A stretch of DNA of 64,000 nucleotides, taken from positions 108,540 through 172,539 of the forward strand of contig NZ_GL397214.1 in the NCBI RefSeq assembly GCF_000146675.1, read 5' to 3'. Below the pieces are notes generated by a model. That model was given only the letters and a program-made list of their open reading frames with translations. It did not search any database and was not told the DNA's origin. The DNA comes from Hoylesella marshii DSM 16973 = JCM 13450. GTDB taxonomy: Bacteria; Bacteroidota; Bacteroidia; Bacteroidales; Bacteroidaceae. A program made the position numbers and the translations under genes. Of this stretch, positions 10,704-20,061 are shown piece after piece. The stretch's first letter is position 1. Every line of letters starts with the position of its first letter.

Positions 10704-11996
10704 ATGACTTACCGACAAACAATTGAGTATTTGTTCAACAGTACACCCGTTTTTGAAAATGTGGGAGCGACAGCTTATAAGGAAGGATTTACGAATACGC
10801 ATCTTCTGGATAGACATTTCAATCATCCGCACAGTCGGTATAAGACAATTCATGTGGCCGGAACGAACGGGAAAGGGTCATGTTCCCACACGTTAGCAGC
10901 AATTCTTCAAAGTGCGGGCTATCGGGTAGGACTCTACACGTCTCCGCATCTTGTGGATTTCAGAGAACGCATCCGTATCAACGGGAACTGTATTTCCGAA
11001 CAGTATGTAGTGGATTTTGTGGAGCAGGAACGTGCTTTCTTCGAGCCTCTTCATCCTTCTTTCTTTGAACTCACTACTGCATTGGCTTTCAAATACTTTG
11101 CCGACGAACAGGTGGATATTGCCGTGATAGAAGTGGGCTTGGGCGGTCGTTTGGACTGCACAAATATCATTCATCCATTGTTCTCTGTCATTACGAATAT
11201 CAGTCTTGACCATACACAGTTTCTTGGAGATACATTGGAAAAGATTGCAAGTGAGAAAGCTGGTATCATCAAACGCGATACACCTATTATAATAGGTGAA
11301 TATCTTCCTGATACAAAGCCTGTTTTCCAAGCAAAGGCTCAGGAGATGAATGCGCCTCTTTCCTTTGCCGAAGACGAGAAGGAAGTGCTCGCTGCCCATC
11401 CGAATGCAGATAGGGGCATCACTTATCAGACGAAAAACTTCGGGACGGTTGATGCTGAATTGGTAGGCGATTATCAGAGGAAAAATACCAACACCGTGCT
11501 TTGTGCTGTCAGAGAGTTGCAAAAAATGCGGGTAATCAGAGATACAGACTGTGTGAAGCAAGGCTTCCGTCATGTTGTGGAATACACCGGATTGCAAGGG
11601 CGTTGGCAGAAAGTACGGTCGACTCCTACGGTTATTTGCGATACAGGGCATAATGTAGGAGGTTGGGAATACCTGAGTCGACAGTTGCAGGATGTCTCTT
11701 GTCTGGGTGTGAAGCGTATTGTTTTCGGTATGGTAGACGATAAAGACATTGACGGAGTGATGCGCATATTGCCCCATGATGCTGTTTATTATTTTACGAA
11801 AGCCTCTTCCCATCGTGCTATCTCCGAATATAAGGTTGGGGAAAAGGGTATGACATACGGGTTGAAAGGGCGTTGCTTCCCTTCGGTAAGTGCGGCGTAT
11901 CGGCAGGCGTTAGCCGATGCTGTGCCCACTGATTTTATTTTTGTGGGAGGGAGTAGCTATATCGTTTCCGATTTCTTGTCGGGATTGAAAGAATAA
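10704..11996 (+). CDS. folC: Folylpolyglutamate/dihydrofolate synthase
   Basis: 430 residues starting at MTYRQTIEYL; an in-frame ATG 57 nt earlier (10647) adds residues that do not look like the family. It ligates glutamate to dihydropteroate and/or folates with ATP. The P-loop HVAGTNGKGSCSH is near residue 53. TSPHLVDFRERI, FELTTALAF and VIEVGLGGRLDCTN are Mur-ligase-type FolC signatures, and the C-terminal domain has CDTGHNVGG. It lies 66 nt downstream of dnaJ on the same strand, possibly read from the same transcript. Confidence 0.94.
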   Translation: MTYRQTIEYLFNSTPVFENVGATAYKEGFTNTHLLDRHFNHPHSRYKTIHVAGTNGKGSCSHTLAAILQSAGYRVGLYTSPHLVDFRERIRINGNCISEQYVVDFVEQERAFFEPLHPSFFELTTALAFKYFADEQVDIAVIEVGLGGRLDCTNIIHPLFSVITNISLDHTQFLGDTLEKIASEKAGIIKRDTPIIIGEYLPDTKPVFQAKAQEMNAPLSFAEDEKEVLAAHPNADRGITYQTKNFGTVDAELVGDYQRKNTNTVLCAVRELQKMRVIRDTDCVKQGFRHVVEYTGLQGRWQKVRSTPTVICDTGHNVGGWEYLSRQLQDVSCLGVKRIVFGMVDDKDIDGVMRILPHDAVYYFTKASSHRAISEYKVGEKGMTYGLKGRCFPSVSAAYRQALADAVPTDFIFVGGSSYIVSDFLSGLKE

Positions 11997-12168
11997 AATA
12001 TATCTTCTGTCAATTTACTGACGGGAAACGGGAGATATAAAAGTTAGGGAATCCCTTATGTTTATTGCGATTTACCCATCAATAACATGACGTTTGGATT
12101 AAAAGTTTTTAACGTCTTTGCCACAGACAATTTTTATTGTTTCATTCGTTATATTCGTTTTTTTTCGT

Positions 12169-12177
12169 TTACTTTGC
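12169..12177 (+). promoter_or_regulatory. Possible -7 box for galM
   Basis: TTACTTTGC differs at one position from TAnnTTTGY and lies 33 nt before the galM start. No good -33 TTTG was found, so this is tentative. Confidence 0.35.
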
Positions 12178-12210
12178 AATACATACCAATAACTAAAAAC
12201 AATTTAATCA

Positions 12211-13299
12211 ATGAGCACTATGGAAACAGAAAACATCTGTGGTCTGAAAAGAAAGGACTTTCAGACTACAATCAACGGAAAAGATACAGATTTATTTATC
12301 TTAAGAAATGAGAGAGGTAACGAAGTAGCCATTACCAATTATGGAGGAGCTATCGTAGCTATCATGGTTCCGGACAAGAACGGGAAACGGGCTAACATCG
12401 TGCAAGGACATGATAATATTCAGGATGTTATCAACAGTCCGGAACCTTATCTCTCAACGTTGATAGGAAGATATGGAAACAGAATTAACAAAGGACGTTT
12501 CAAATTGCATGGAAAGGAGTATCAGCTTGCCACCAATAACGGTCCGAATGCACTCCACGGAGGTCCGAAAGGCTTTCACACCCGTGTTTGGGATGCCCAG
12601 AAGATGAATGACAAAAGCCTTGTTCTCAATTACATTTCTGCTTATGGCGAGGAAGGATATTCGGGCGAACTAAAAGTAACGGTAGTCTATACTTTTAACG
12701 ACGACAATGAATTGGTTATCGACTATATGGCAACTACCAACAAAAAAACAATTATCAACCTCACCAATCACGCATTTTTCTCTCTCGCGGGTATTGCGAA
12801 CCCCACTCCCTCTATCGATAATCTTATTTGCGAAATCAATGCAGATTTCTATCTGCCTATAGACGAGACATCCATCCCCACGGGTGAGATACGTTTTGTT
12901 AAGGGAACGCCGTTTGATTTCCGTGCACCTAAGTCTGTAGGGCAAGATATTGATGCTGCCGACGAGCAGATAAAGAACGGTTCGGGCTACGACCATTGTT
13001 TCGTATTAAACAAGGAAGAAGAGGGTGAACTTAGCTTTGCTGCCCGCATCACAGAGCCTGTAAGCGGCAGAACAATGGAAGTCTATACCACCGAACCCGG
13101 CGTTCAGCTGTATACAGACAATCATGCTGACGGTTACAAGGGACAAAATGGTGCTACATTCCCCCGCAGAAGTGCCATCTGTTTCGAGGCTCAACACTTC
13201 CCCGACTCGCCCAACCGTCCTTATTTCCCCTCTGTGTTACTGTGTCCTGAAGGAAAATACAAACAGACAACAATCTATAAATTCGGGGTAAGCGAGTAA
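12211..13299 (+). CDS. galM: Aldose 1-epimerase (mutarotase)
   Basis: 362 residues. It interconverts alpha and beta anomers of galactose or glucose, the first step of Leloir galactose use. Motifs: RYGNRINKGRF, NALHGGPKGFHTRVW, the catalytic-His region NLTNHAFFSLAG, and the catalytic-Glu region ICFEAQHFPDSPN near the C-terminus. No secretion signal, so cytoplasmic. It lies 46 nt before a sugar MFS transporter, and the two probably form an operon. Galactokinase, often a neighbour in this phylum, is not in the window. Confidence 0.95.
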   Translation: MSTMETENICGLKRKDFQTTINGKDTDLFILRNERGNEVAITNYGGAIVAIMVPDKNGKRANIVQGHDNIQDVINSPEPYLSTLIGRYGNRINKGRFKLHGKEYQLATNNGPNALHGGPKGFHTRVWDAQKMNDKSLVLNYISAYGEEGYSGELKVTVVYTFNDDNELVIDYMATTNKKTIINLTNHAFFSLAGIANPTPSIDNLICEINADFYLPIDETSIPTGEIRFVKGTPFDFRAPKSVGQDIDAADEQIKNGSGYDHCFVLNKEEEGELSFAARITEPVSGRTMEVYTTEPGVQLYTDNHADGYKGQNGATFPRRSAICFEAQHFPDSPNRPYFPSVLLCPEGKYKQTTIYKFGVSE

Positions 13300-13345
13300 C
13301 ACTATACCCGCGAATCATACCTCTCTGCCCCCTTATCATAAAGAA

Positions 13346-14665
13346 ATGAAGATGGAAAAAACTCAAAGAAAGAATGGAAGCATGGTGGCCATCATTACGA
13401 TGATGTTTCTTTACGCTATGATTTCATTTGTGACAAACTTAGCTGCTCCTATCGGCGTTATCTGGAAGAATGCCTTTCAGGGCGATAATGCCAATATGGT
13501 AGGGATGTTGGGTAATGCAATGACCTTCCTTGCTTATCTGTTTATGGGCATTCCGGCCGGTGGATTACTGATAATGATAGGCTATAAGAAGACCGCACTG
13601 ACGGGTATCGCCATTGGTTTCGTCGGTGTGCTTATCCAATTCCTTTCAGGCGTCATCGGTAAAGATACGGCAGGCTTTGTGGTTTATCTGTCGGGAGCTT
13701 TCGTGTCCGGATTCTCCGTTTGTTTGCTCAATACGGTTGTTAATCCCATGCTCAATCTTCTCGGTGGAGGCGGAAACAGAGGGAATCAACTCAATCTGAT
13801 AGGCGGCACGCTCAATTCGTTGGCCGGTACATTGACCCCGATGCTCGTAGGAGCACTCATTGGGCAGGTAACGGCAAGTACAGCCCTTGTAGATGTTAAT
13901 TTGGTGCTCTACATTGCAATGGGCGTCTTTGCACTGACTTTTGTTATCTTGTTATTCATTCCCATAGCCGATCCGGAGATGGGAAAGGCAACAACAGCGA
14001 CGGTCTTTGAGCATAGTCCATGGGCGTTCCGTCATTTAGTGTTAGGAGTTGTGGCTATCTTCGTCTATGTGGGCGTAGAGGTTGGTATCCCCGGCACGTT
14101 GAACTTCTATCTATCCGATACCACAGGAAGCGGGGGAGGACTTGATGCTGCTTCTGCTGCCCGTGTAGGTGGATTCGTGGCTGGTACGTATTGGTTGTTA
14201 ATGCTTGTAGGTCGTTTCTCTGCCGGTTTCATTGCCAATAGAGTATCAAGCAAACTCATGCTGACCATTACCTGTATGATAGGCATGGTGTTTATTCTCG
14301 GTGCTATGGGCTTAGGCAAGTCTTTAACGGTAGAAATCCCCGTGTTCACCGGCTCGTCTTTCGAGATGGTGATGGTACCTATAGCCGCATTGTTGCTTGT
14401 GCTCTGTGGGCTTTGTACCTCGGTGATGTGGGCAAGCATCTTCAACCTTGCTACAGAAGGGTTGGGCAAGTATTCGGCCGCTGCATCGGGAATCTTTATG
14501 ATGATGGTAGTGGGTGGCGGTATTTTGCCTCTTCTTCAAAACATGATGGCTGATAAGACGGGCTATCTGCTGTCCTACATCATTCCGCTTGTAGGCTTCG
14601 GTTACATACTCTTCTATGCTTTGATAGGATGTAAGAATGTGAATCGAGATATTCCGGTAGATTGA
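13346..14665 (+). CDS. MFS sugar transporter (glucose/galactose type)
   Basis: 439 residues with about 12 hydrophobic segments; the first begins near residue 12 (VAIITMMFLYAMISF). Gly-rich stretches and internal symmetry fit the FucP/GluP branch of the major facilitator superfamily. Pairing with galM suggests uptake of galactose or glucose in symport, but the substrate is inferred from context only. An in-frame ATG two codons downstream (13352) is an equally possible start. A strong terminator follows at 14691-14728. Confidence 0.85.
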   Translation: MKMEKTQRKNGSMVAIITMMFLYAMISFVTNLAAPIGVIWKNAFQGDNANMVGMLGNAMTFLAYLFMGIPAGGLLIMIGYKKTALTGIAIGFVGVLIQFLSGVIGKDTAGFVVYLSGAFVSGFSVCLLNTVVNPMLNLLGGGGNRGNQLNLIGGTLNSLAGTLTPMLVGALIGQVTASTALVDVNLVLYIAMGVFALTFVILLFIPIADPEMGKATTATVFEHSPWAFRHLVLGVVAIFVYVGVEVGIPGTLNFYLSDTTGSGGGLDAASAARVGGFVAGTYWLLMLVGRFSAGFIANRVSSKLMLTITCMIGMVFILGAMGLGKSLTVEIPVFTGSSFEMVMVPIAALLLVLCGLCTSVMWASIFNLATEGLGKYSAAASGIFMMMVVGGGILPLLQNMMADKTGYLLSYIIPLVGFGYILFYALIGCKNVNRDIPVD

Positions 14666-14690
14666 CCGGTAGACGAAGAGCGATGGAAAT

Positions 14691-14728
14691 AAAGGTCTGC
14701 TACTCAAATAGGGTAGCAGACCTTTTTT
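14691..14728 (+). terminator. Rho-independent terminator of galM-MFS
   Basis: Perfect 11-bp stem AGGTCTGCTAC/GTAGCAGACCT with a short loop and a run of six T. It lies 26 nt after the MFS stop and is one of the clearest terminators in the window. Confidence 0.95.
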
Positions 14729-14831
14729 ATGGTTTCGTGTGGCAAAGACTACGGTTACGATGAAGTGCTAAATGGACTCATCAGTCATTAAAGCATTTTC
14801 CAGCCCTCCGTAAAGTACATCCGATAGGGAA

Positions 14832-14914
14832 TACGTGAGTTTGGGATAAGAAAATCTTATCCAATAGGCCCCCTCGGGGCTTACAGTCCGATAGCCTTAT
14901 CCCGAACTCGCGTA
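14832..14914. repeat. 83-bp element with inverted ends, copy 1 (MITE/REP-like)
   Basis: The ends are inverted copies: TACGTGAGTTTGGGATAAG at the left and CTTATCCCGAACTCGCGTA at the right. Inside are an inner dyad (GATAAG-AAAA-CTTATC) and CCCCCTCGGGGC. A second copy with the same ends and internal order is at 56080-56163. There is no ORF inside. The flanking bases 14729-14831 and 14915-15067 show nothing recognisable. Confidence 0.85.
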
Positions 14915-15067
14915 GGGAATCGGCAAAGCCTCGCCGTCCTTTGCGGACTTGTCCGGCTTTCTTATGCCCGATTAAGGACAAATGAAGTACTTAACAGCGG
15001 GCTTGACATTATTGGATGATAACACCGATGATACTTAAGGAACCACTGTCTTTGTAGTAGGAAATAT

Positions 15068-15174
15068 GAATTATCATCGTGATGATAAATATTTATCATC
15101 ACGATGAAAAATATTTATCTCTAAGTTGAGAAATATTTATCACCACGCTGAAAAATATTTATCTCTAAGTTGAT
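15068..15174. repeat. 22-bp tandem repeats, 4 copies in alternating types
   Basis: AAATATTTATC recurs at 15087, 15109, 15131 and 15153, an exact 22-bp period. The second half of each unit alternates between an ATCACGATGAA type (units 1 and 3) and a TCTAAGTTGA type (units 2 and 4), so there is also a 44-bp super-period. A near-palindrome TATCATCGTGATGATA precedes unit 1. Strongly AT-rich and iteron-like. The rest of the gap up to 15389 shows nothing recognisable. Confidence 0.9.
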
Positions 15175-15389
15175 AATTCGATAATCCTTATATATCGTGA
15201 CTAAGAGTCCTATTAGGAAGACAGTTGTTATCCTAATATCCTGCAATCGGTCATGAGCCTTTCCCTCGATGAATGCCTAATGGCCGATTAGAGTTAAAGC
15301 ATGAGGTGGGTGTAGTTGGGCAACACTTGAGTTTTGCCTTGGTTGGGGCGTAATCATCTGATGGTATTCCTCGTATTCCTTTCTTTCCC

Positions 15390-16319
15390 TTATGATGCGG
15401 TCTGCTGTACTCTCCGCTCCTGCTCCTGCACAGTGATGGAACCATAAACATAGAGTAAGGGAAGGTGAATAAGGGCGTAGAGCAATAGAAGCAGGGTAAG
15501 GGAAAGCAATGTGGAGAAGCTTATCAGAATATAGGCTGAAGCATGAAGGCCTGACGGGTCGCCAGACCTAAGTATGCCCAAGGCATTGGAAAAGACAGCC
15601 AAAAAGGAAAGAATGACAGACAGGAGCGGCAGAATGGCGAGCAGAGCAGTGATTAGCACAGAGAAAAACGTTGTGGCAAAGAGTTTACCTTTGTGGCGAA
15701 AAGCTTCGCGATAGCTGTGTGGAAGGATGCGAAACAGGTTGCCGCCATCCATCATGTATATATAGGAGGTGTAGATAAGCGGCAGTGTCCCGATAACAAG
15801 AACTGCGAGCAGAAGGAGCAGGCCGGTATAAATGGCTGTCTGCACCGTCCACGGTTGCGAGAGCGGAAGCCACGAGAGAAGCTGCAAAGGGATGGGTAGC
15901 CCGGGGGCAATGATGACGAGTGGCAGAAAAAGGAACGGAATGCTACGCAATGCGATACGCACGGTATCGCTCATGGATGTAAGCAACCCTAAGCGCGGTA
16001 TGCAGCCCTCGCTCTTGAAGTGGCGGAACAAGCAGAACGTCCGCCCCATAAAAAAGGCAAAGGATGCACAGAAGCATAGGTATGCTGCGAGGGCAGACCA
16101 TTCGGCCATAGGCGAGGGAGTGCCTCCGATATTGCCGATTACAGCAAAGGCATAGGCTGCGAGATAGAGCGTAAGACAAAGGGCTGCCAACAAGGCATAG
16201 GGCACGAGACTGAAAAGAAGCGCTCGGCAGTTGTCGGCGGCAAGGGTGAATGCGCTTTTGATACATCCCGCATAGCTGCGCATCTTGAAAAGAGAAGTGT
16301 TTTCGTTTTGTATCTTCAT
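15390..16319 (-). CDS. Unknown multi-pass membrane protein
   Basis: 309 residues, not recognised. About six long hydrophobic segments are visible (for example near residues 35-60, 80-105, 125-150, 160-185, 215-245 and 265-295). A soluble N-terminus (MKIQNENTSLFKMRSYAG) comes before the first helix and a short charged tail QEQERRVQQ ends it. There are no catalytic motifs or nucleotide-binding loops. It is the last gene of the minus-strand run from tsaB, 38 nt beyond the MaoC-like gene, so it is probably made together with the envelope genes upstream. Confidence 0.75.
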   Translation of the reverse strand: MKIQNENTSLFKMRSYAGCIKSAFTLAADNCRALLFSLVPYALLAALCLTLYLAAYAFAVIGNIGGTPSPMAEWSALAAYLCFCASFAFFMGRTFCLFRHFKSEGCIPRLGLLTSMSDTVRIALRSIPFLFLPLVIIAPGLPIPLQLLSWLPLSQPWTVQTAIYTGLLLLLAVLVIGTLPLIYTSYIYMMDGGNLFRILPHSYREAFRHKGKLFATTFFSVLITALLAILPLLSVILSFLAVFSNALGILRSGDPSGLHASAYILISFSTLLSLTLLLLLYALIHLPLLYVYGSITVQEQERRVQQTAS

Positions 16320-16357
16320 TCCCTGATTGCGTTTATGTGGTACAAATATACGGCTTA

Positions 16358-16822
16358 CTAAATGAAGTAATAGAGGAAAGAGGCGATGCCTTCGAGTGCA
16401 GGTTTTCGCTGTCCTTCTATCTCTATTTTAAAACTGATTTCAGCCTTGCAGATGCCCCTCAGATTGTTGATGTTGTGGAGTTTGGTGACCAATCTCACGC
16501 GACTTCCTGTGGTTACGGGCTGTCCGAAGCGCATCTTGTCCATGCCGTAGTTGACGAGCATCTTGATATTGTTTACCTCGATGATTTGTTCCCACAAGTA
16601 AGGGAGCAGGGAGAGGGTGAGGTAGCCGTGGGCGATAGTGCTTTTATAAGGACTTTCACGCTTAGCCCGCGCCTCATCGACGTGTATCCATTGATGGTCG
16701 AGAGTTGCATCGGCAAAGAGATTGATACGGTCTTGGTCGATCTGCAACCATTCTGATTCGCCCAATGTCTGTCCGAGGTGGGCGGCAAATTCGTCGTAAG
16801 AATTGATGATAAGTTTTCCCAT
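16358..16822 (-). CDS. MaoC-like (R)-specific enoyl hydratase
   Basis: 154 residues from MGKLIINSYDEF; an in-frame ATG 48 nt upstream gives a non-conserved extension. A hot-dog fold protein of the MaoC/NodN type. The hydratase motif appears as FADATLDHQWIHVDEARA, with the catalytic Asp and His in register, followed by the STIAHGYLTLSLLPYL segment. It probably hydrates trans-2-enoyl thioesters. It follows rseP by 55 nt on the same strand. Confidence 0.88.
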   Translation of the reverse strand: MGKLIINSYDEFAAHLGQTLGESEWLQIDQDRINLFADATLDHQWIHVDEARAKRESPYKSTIAHGYLTLSLLPYLWEQIIEVNNIKMLVNYGMDKMRFGQPVTTGSRVRLVTKLHNINNLRGICKAEISFKIEIEGQRKPALEGIASFLYYFI

Positions 16823-16877
16823 TTTGTTTATTGTTTTCAGTGAAATGTCGGATAAAGAATGTGTCGGCAATGGTCTG

Positions 16878-18254
16878 TCAGATATATCCTAACCAGCGTA
16901 AGATGTCGTTCAGATTGGCCACTACCATGAGTAGTAGCAGCAGAGAGATTCCGATGTACTCGGCTTTCACCATGAAGTTCTCGCTTGGCTTTCGTCGGGT
17001 AATCATCTCATAAAGCAGGAAGAGCACGTGGCCGCCGTCGAGTGCCGGTATGGGGAGTATGTTCATGAAAGCGAGTATGATGCTCAAGAAAGCTGTCATG
17101 CGCCAGAATATCATCCAATCCCATACGGGGGGAAACATGCTTCCAATAGCTCCAAAACCTCCGAGCGACTTGGCACCGTCCGAAGAGAAGAGGTATTTCA
17201 TGTCGCCCACGTAGCCTTTGAGGGTATGCACACCGTAGGCTATGCCGGCGGGGAAGCTCTCGAAGAAGCCGTAGGATACGTGTACAGGTTCGTAATACGT
17301 GTACAGAGTGGTCTGTTTTACACCTAATTGCAGTTCCGGAGTAAGTATGGTACGCACGGTATCTATGCTGTTGTCGGCACGATGCTTGTAAACCACTGTT
17401 ACGGTGCGCAGTTTCAGGCTGTCGGAACGGTTCTGTACTGCGGTCATAGCATCGGAGAGTCGTCCTATCTCGTCGGTAAACGCGCTCCACGAGTTCACGT
17501 TCTTTCCATTAATGGCCAAGAGACGGTCGCCTTTTCGCAAGCCTATTTTCTCGGCAGGACTACCGTGGAAAACGCTGTCCACTTCTGCTGGAATGAGTGG
17601 ACGCACAAAGGGAGGCACATGCTTAATCATATCCAGCAGATTGATATCTCCCGAAAGCGGGATGGAAAGCGATTTCCCGTTTCTGACAACGTCTACTCTG
17701 CGTGCCTCGGAGATGTCTCTGAAAAGGTCGGCATTGAAGTCTTTGAAAGTCTTTTTGTCTGTCCCGATCAACACATCGCCATCGCGGAACCCCATTGTTT
17801 TTGCCTCTTCATTGAATGTCATGCCCATTTTCATGTCGGCAACGCGCACATAGGAGTCTCCCCAATAGAAGAGTACCATGGAATAGATGAATAAGGCAAG
17901 GAGGAAATTTACAACCACGCCACCCAACATAATCAGGAGACGTTGCCATGCGGGCTTGCTTCTGAACTCCCAAGGTTGTACCGGTTGTTTCATCTGCTCG
18001 GTGTCCATAGATTCGTCTATCATGCCCGAAATTTTGCAATAGCCGCCAAATGGCAGCCAACCGAGGCCGTAGCGTGTATCGCTGTTTTTAGGTTTGAACT
18101 CGAAAAGGTGGAACCAAGGGTCGAAAAAGAGATAGAATTTCTCTACGCGAACCTTGAAAAGACGTGCGAAAAAGAAGTGTCCGCCCTCGTGGAGCAGCAC
18201 AAGTAAGGAGATTGCCAGCATGAATTGCAGCAGTCTGATGAAAAATACTTCCAT
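16878..18254 (-). CDS. rseP: Site-2 membrane metalloprotease RseP
   Basis: 458 residues. An intramembrane zinc protease that cuts anti-sigma factors and signal-peptide remnants. The HEGGH site (residues 22-26, the HExxH motif) lies in the first membrane helix, and the third zinc ligand is in PALDGGHVLF near the C-terminus. A PDZ-like region around residues 215-260 (HGSPAEKIGLRKGDRLLAINGK) sits between them, with a degenerate second one before it. The start is 15 nt from the dxr stop, so the dxr-rseP pair is tightly coupled, an arrangement common in bacteria. Confidence 0.95.
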   Translation of the reverse strand: MEVFFIRLLQFMLAISLLVLLHEGGHFFFARLFKVRVEKFYLFFDPWFHLFEFKPKNSDTRYGLGWLPFGGYCKISGMIDESMDTEQMKQPVQPWEFRSKPAWQRLLIMLGGVVVNFLLALFIYSMVLFYWGDSYVRVADMKMGMTFNEEAKTMGFRDGDVLIGTDKKTFKDFNADLFRDISEARRVDVVRNGKSLSIPLSGDINLLDMIKHVPPFVRPLIPAEVDSVFHGSPAEKIGLRKGDRLLAINGKNVNSWSAFTDEIGRLSDAMTAVQNRSDSLKLRTVTVVYKHRADNSIDTVRTILTPELQLGVKQTTLYTYYEPVHVSYGFFESFPAGIAYGVHTLKGYVGDMKYLFSSDGAKSLGGFGAIGSMFPPVWDWMIFWRMTAFLSIILAFMNILPIPALDGGHVLFLLYEMITRRKPSENFMVKAEYIGISLLLLLMVVANLNDILRWLGYI

Positions 18255-18269
18255 ATAATAGTTCTTGTT

Positions 18270-19433
18270 TTAATGCGATGAATAGGTGATAAGTTCTGCT
18301 GCAATCTTGCGTGCTTCGGCATCGGAAGCAGTGTAGCTTTCGTAAGAAGGGCAGTCTATGAAAGTTGTCCGCTGCATGGTCTGCTCGATGATGTCGGCCA
18401 TTTGCAGGAACGAACAGCGGCCTTGCCGAAATGCTTCGTTTGCAATCTCATTAGCAGCATTGACGATACAGGGCATGTTCCCTCCCTTTCTGACCGACTC
18501 AAAAGCAAGGTTGAGACAGCGAAATTTCTCCATGTCGGGTTCAAAAAACTCCAACGGCTGTTTGAAAAGGTCGAGGCGAGGAGAAGAAAGCGGAAGTCTG
18601 TCGGGGTAGGAAAACGCATACTGAATGGGCAGACGCATGTCGGGAATGCCTAATTGCGCCTTGACAGACCCGTCGGAAAACTGCACGGCACTATGAACGA
18701 TAGACTGCGGATGCACCAGCACTTGTATTTTATCCACTTCAACGCCGAATAGCCACTTGGCTTCAATGACCTCGAAGCCCTTGTTCATCATCGTAGCGCT
18801 GTCTATGGTTATCTTTGCACCCATATCCCATGTGGGATGTTTCAGTGCGTCGGCAGCTGTTACATCCCTCAATTGTCCGGATGTGAATGTGCGAAAGGGA
18901 CCTCCGCTGGCAGTGAGCAATATCTTTTCTATCTTGTTTCCGGCTTCTCCTACGAGGCATTGAAAGATGGCTGAGTGTTCGCTGTCTACCGGAAGAATGG
19001 GCGAACGGTATTCTTGTGCGAGCCGACAGATTAGTTCGCCGGCCACGACGAGTGTCTCTTTGTTAGCCAAACAAATCTTTTTATGGGCTTCGATGGCCTT
19101 GATGGTGGGTGAAAGGCCTGCAAATCCGACCATAGCGGTCAGCACCATGTCGATGGGAGCTGCCTGCACGATGTCATCAATCGCCGTTTTGCCGGCATAG
19201 ACCTTGATGTCGGGACAGTCGGAGAGTAGCTCTTTCAGCGCGGTATAATGGTTTTCGTTGGCTATCACCACAGCGGCAGGTCGAAACTTGCGGGCTTGTG
19301 CGGCGAGTTCATTTACCTTGTTGTTGGCCGTTAGGCAGTAAACTTCGTATCTGTCTGCATGTTGTGCAATGACATCGAGTGCCTGCGTACCTATCGAACC
19401 TGTGGAGCCAAGTATGCAAATTTGTTGTTTCAT
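18270..19433 (-). CDS. dxr: 1-deoxy-D-xylulose-5-phosphate reductoisomerase
   Basis: 387 residues. It makes 2-C-methyl-D-erythritol 4-phosphate with NADPH, the second step of the MEP isoprenoid pathway. The Rossmann loop ILGSTGSIGTQALD is at the N-terminus; LPVDSEHSAIFQCL, TASGGPFR and TIDSATMMNKGFEVIEA hold the metal- and substrate-binding residues. It lies 6 nt after rimM and 15 nt before rseP in the same run. Confidence 0.98.
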   Translation of the reverse strand: MKQQICILGSTGSIGTQALDVIAQHADRYEVYCLTANNKVNELAAQARKFRPAAVVIANENHYTALKELLSDCPDIKVYAGKTAIDDIVQAAPIDMVLTAMVGFAGLSPTIKAIEAHKKICLANKETLVVAGELICRLAQEYRSPILPVDSEHSAIFQCLVGEAGNKIEKILLTASGGPFRTFTSGQLRDVTAADALKHPTWDMGAKITIDSATMMNKGFEVIEAKWLFGVEVDKIQVLVHPQSIVHSAVQFSDGSVKAQLGIPDMRLPIQYAFSYPDRLPLSSPRLDLFKQPLEFFEPDMEKFRCLNLAFESVRKGGNMPCIVNAANEIANEAFRQGRCSFLQMADIIEQTMQRTTFIDCPSYESYTASDAEARKIAAELITYSSH

Positions 19434-19439
19434 TGTTTT

Positions 19440-19964
19440 CTAATCTATGTCCAGTAATCCTTCCGGTAAGCAAATGCGTATCTGTCGGTTGCGGGCATCT
19501 ATTTTGTCTATTAATTCTTCGGAGGCAGGAATCAGACGTTCGTGTCCCTCTTCAGTACCGACGATGAAGAGCGTGTTGAGTGTAGCGGCATCGACCGACA
19601 GGAGTTTACCAATCAGACGACCGGTAGTCGTATCAATGAGAGTGAACCCTATCAATTCTGCCCATGTCATATTGTTTTCAGAATGGTCTGATTTCTCGCG
19701 GGAAAAGTAGACATCGCAGCCGGTCAATTCTTTGGCTTTGTCTTGTGTATCAATGTCTTGAAACTTTATGAGAGCTGTTTCGTTGTTGCGGAATCTGTAT
19801 TCTTCCATGAAGAAAGGTACAAGAATACCGTCTATATCAAGAATGAGGAAGTCGGCATCTACGCGGTCGAACACGTCGTCGGTAAAGGTAAAGGATACTT
19901 CGCCCTTCACTCCGTGGGGTTTACCGAGTACTCCTATTTTATAAACGGTTTCTTTTTTTATCAT
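19440..19964 (-). CDS. rimM: Ribosome maturation factor RimM
   Basis: 174 residues from MIKKETVYKIGVLGKPHG; the frame is open for 19 codons upstream, but those do not look conserved. It assists late 30S subunit assembly around the 16S head. The N-terminal beta-barrel has GKPHGVKGEVSF and the C-terminal PRC-barrel has ELIGFTLID and EELIDKID. It lies between murA (97 nt away) and dxr. Confidence 0.95.
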   Translation of the reverse strand: MIKKETVYKIGVLGKPHGVKGEVSFTFTDDVFDRVDADFLILDIDGILVPFFMEEYRFRNNETALIKFQDIDTQDKAKELTGCDVYFSREKSDHSENNMTWAELIGFTLIDTTTGRLIGKLLSVDAATLNTLFIVGTEEGHERLIPASEELIDKIDARNRQIRICLPEGLLDID

Positions 19965-20061
19965 TGAATTCTTGCTTGGGAGGGTGTAAGAAAGCTGTTG
20001 CAAAGTGTGTATCGGCAGCAAACAAAGCAGTTATTGCACTTCTTACGTACTTTGCGGGAAG

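Noticed and set aside
10893..11813. 306-codon ORF antisense to folC
   Set aside because: Shadow of a well-supported gene; no motif and no start context.
15087..15174. Chromosome replication origin
   Set aside because: Iteron-like repeats are present, but no DnaA-box cluster or dnaA/dnaN/rep gene is near. The evidence is too thin.
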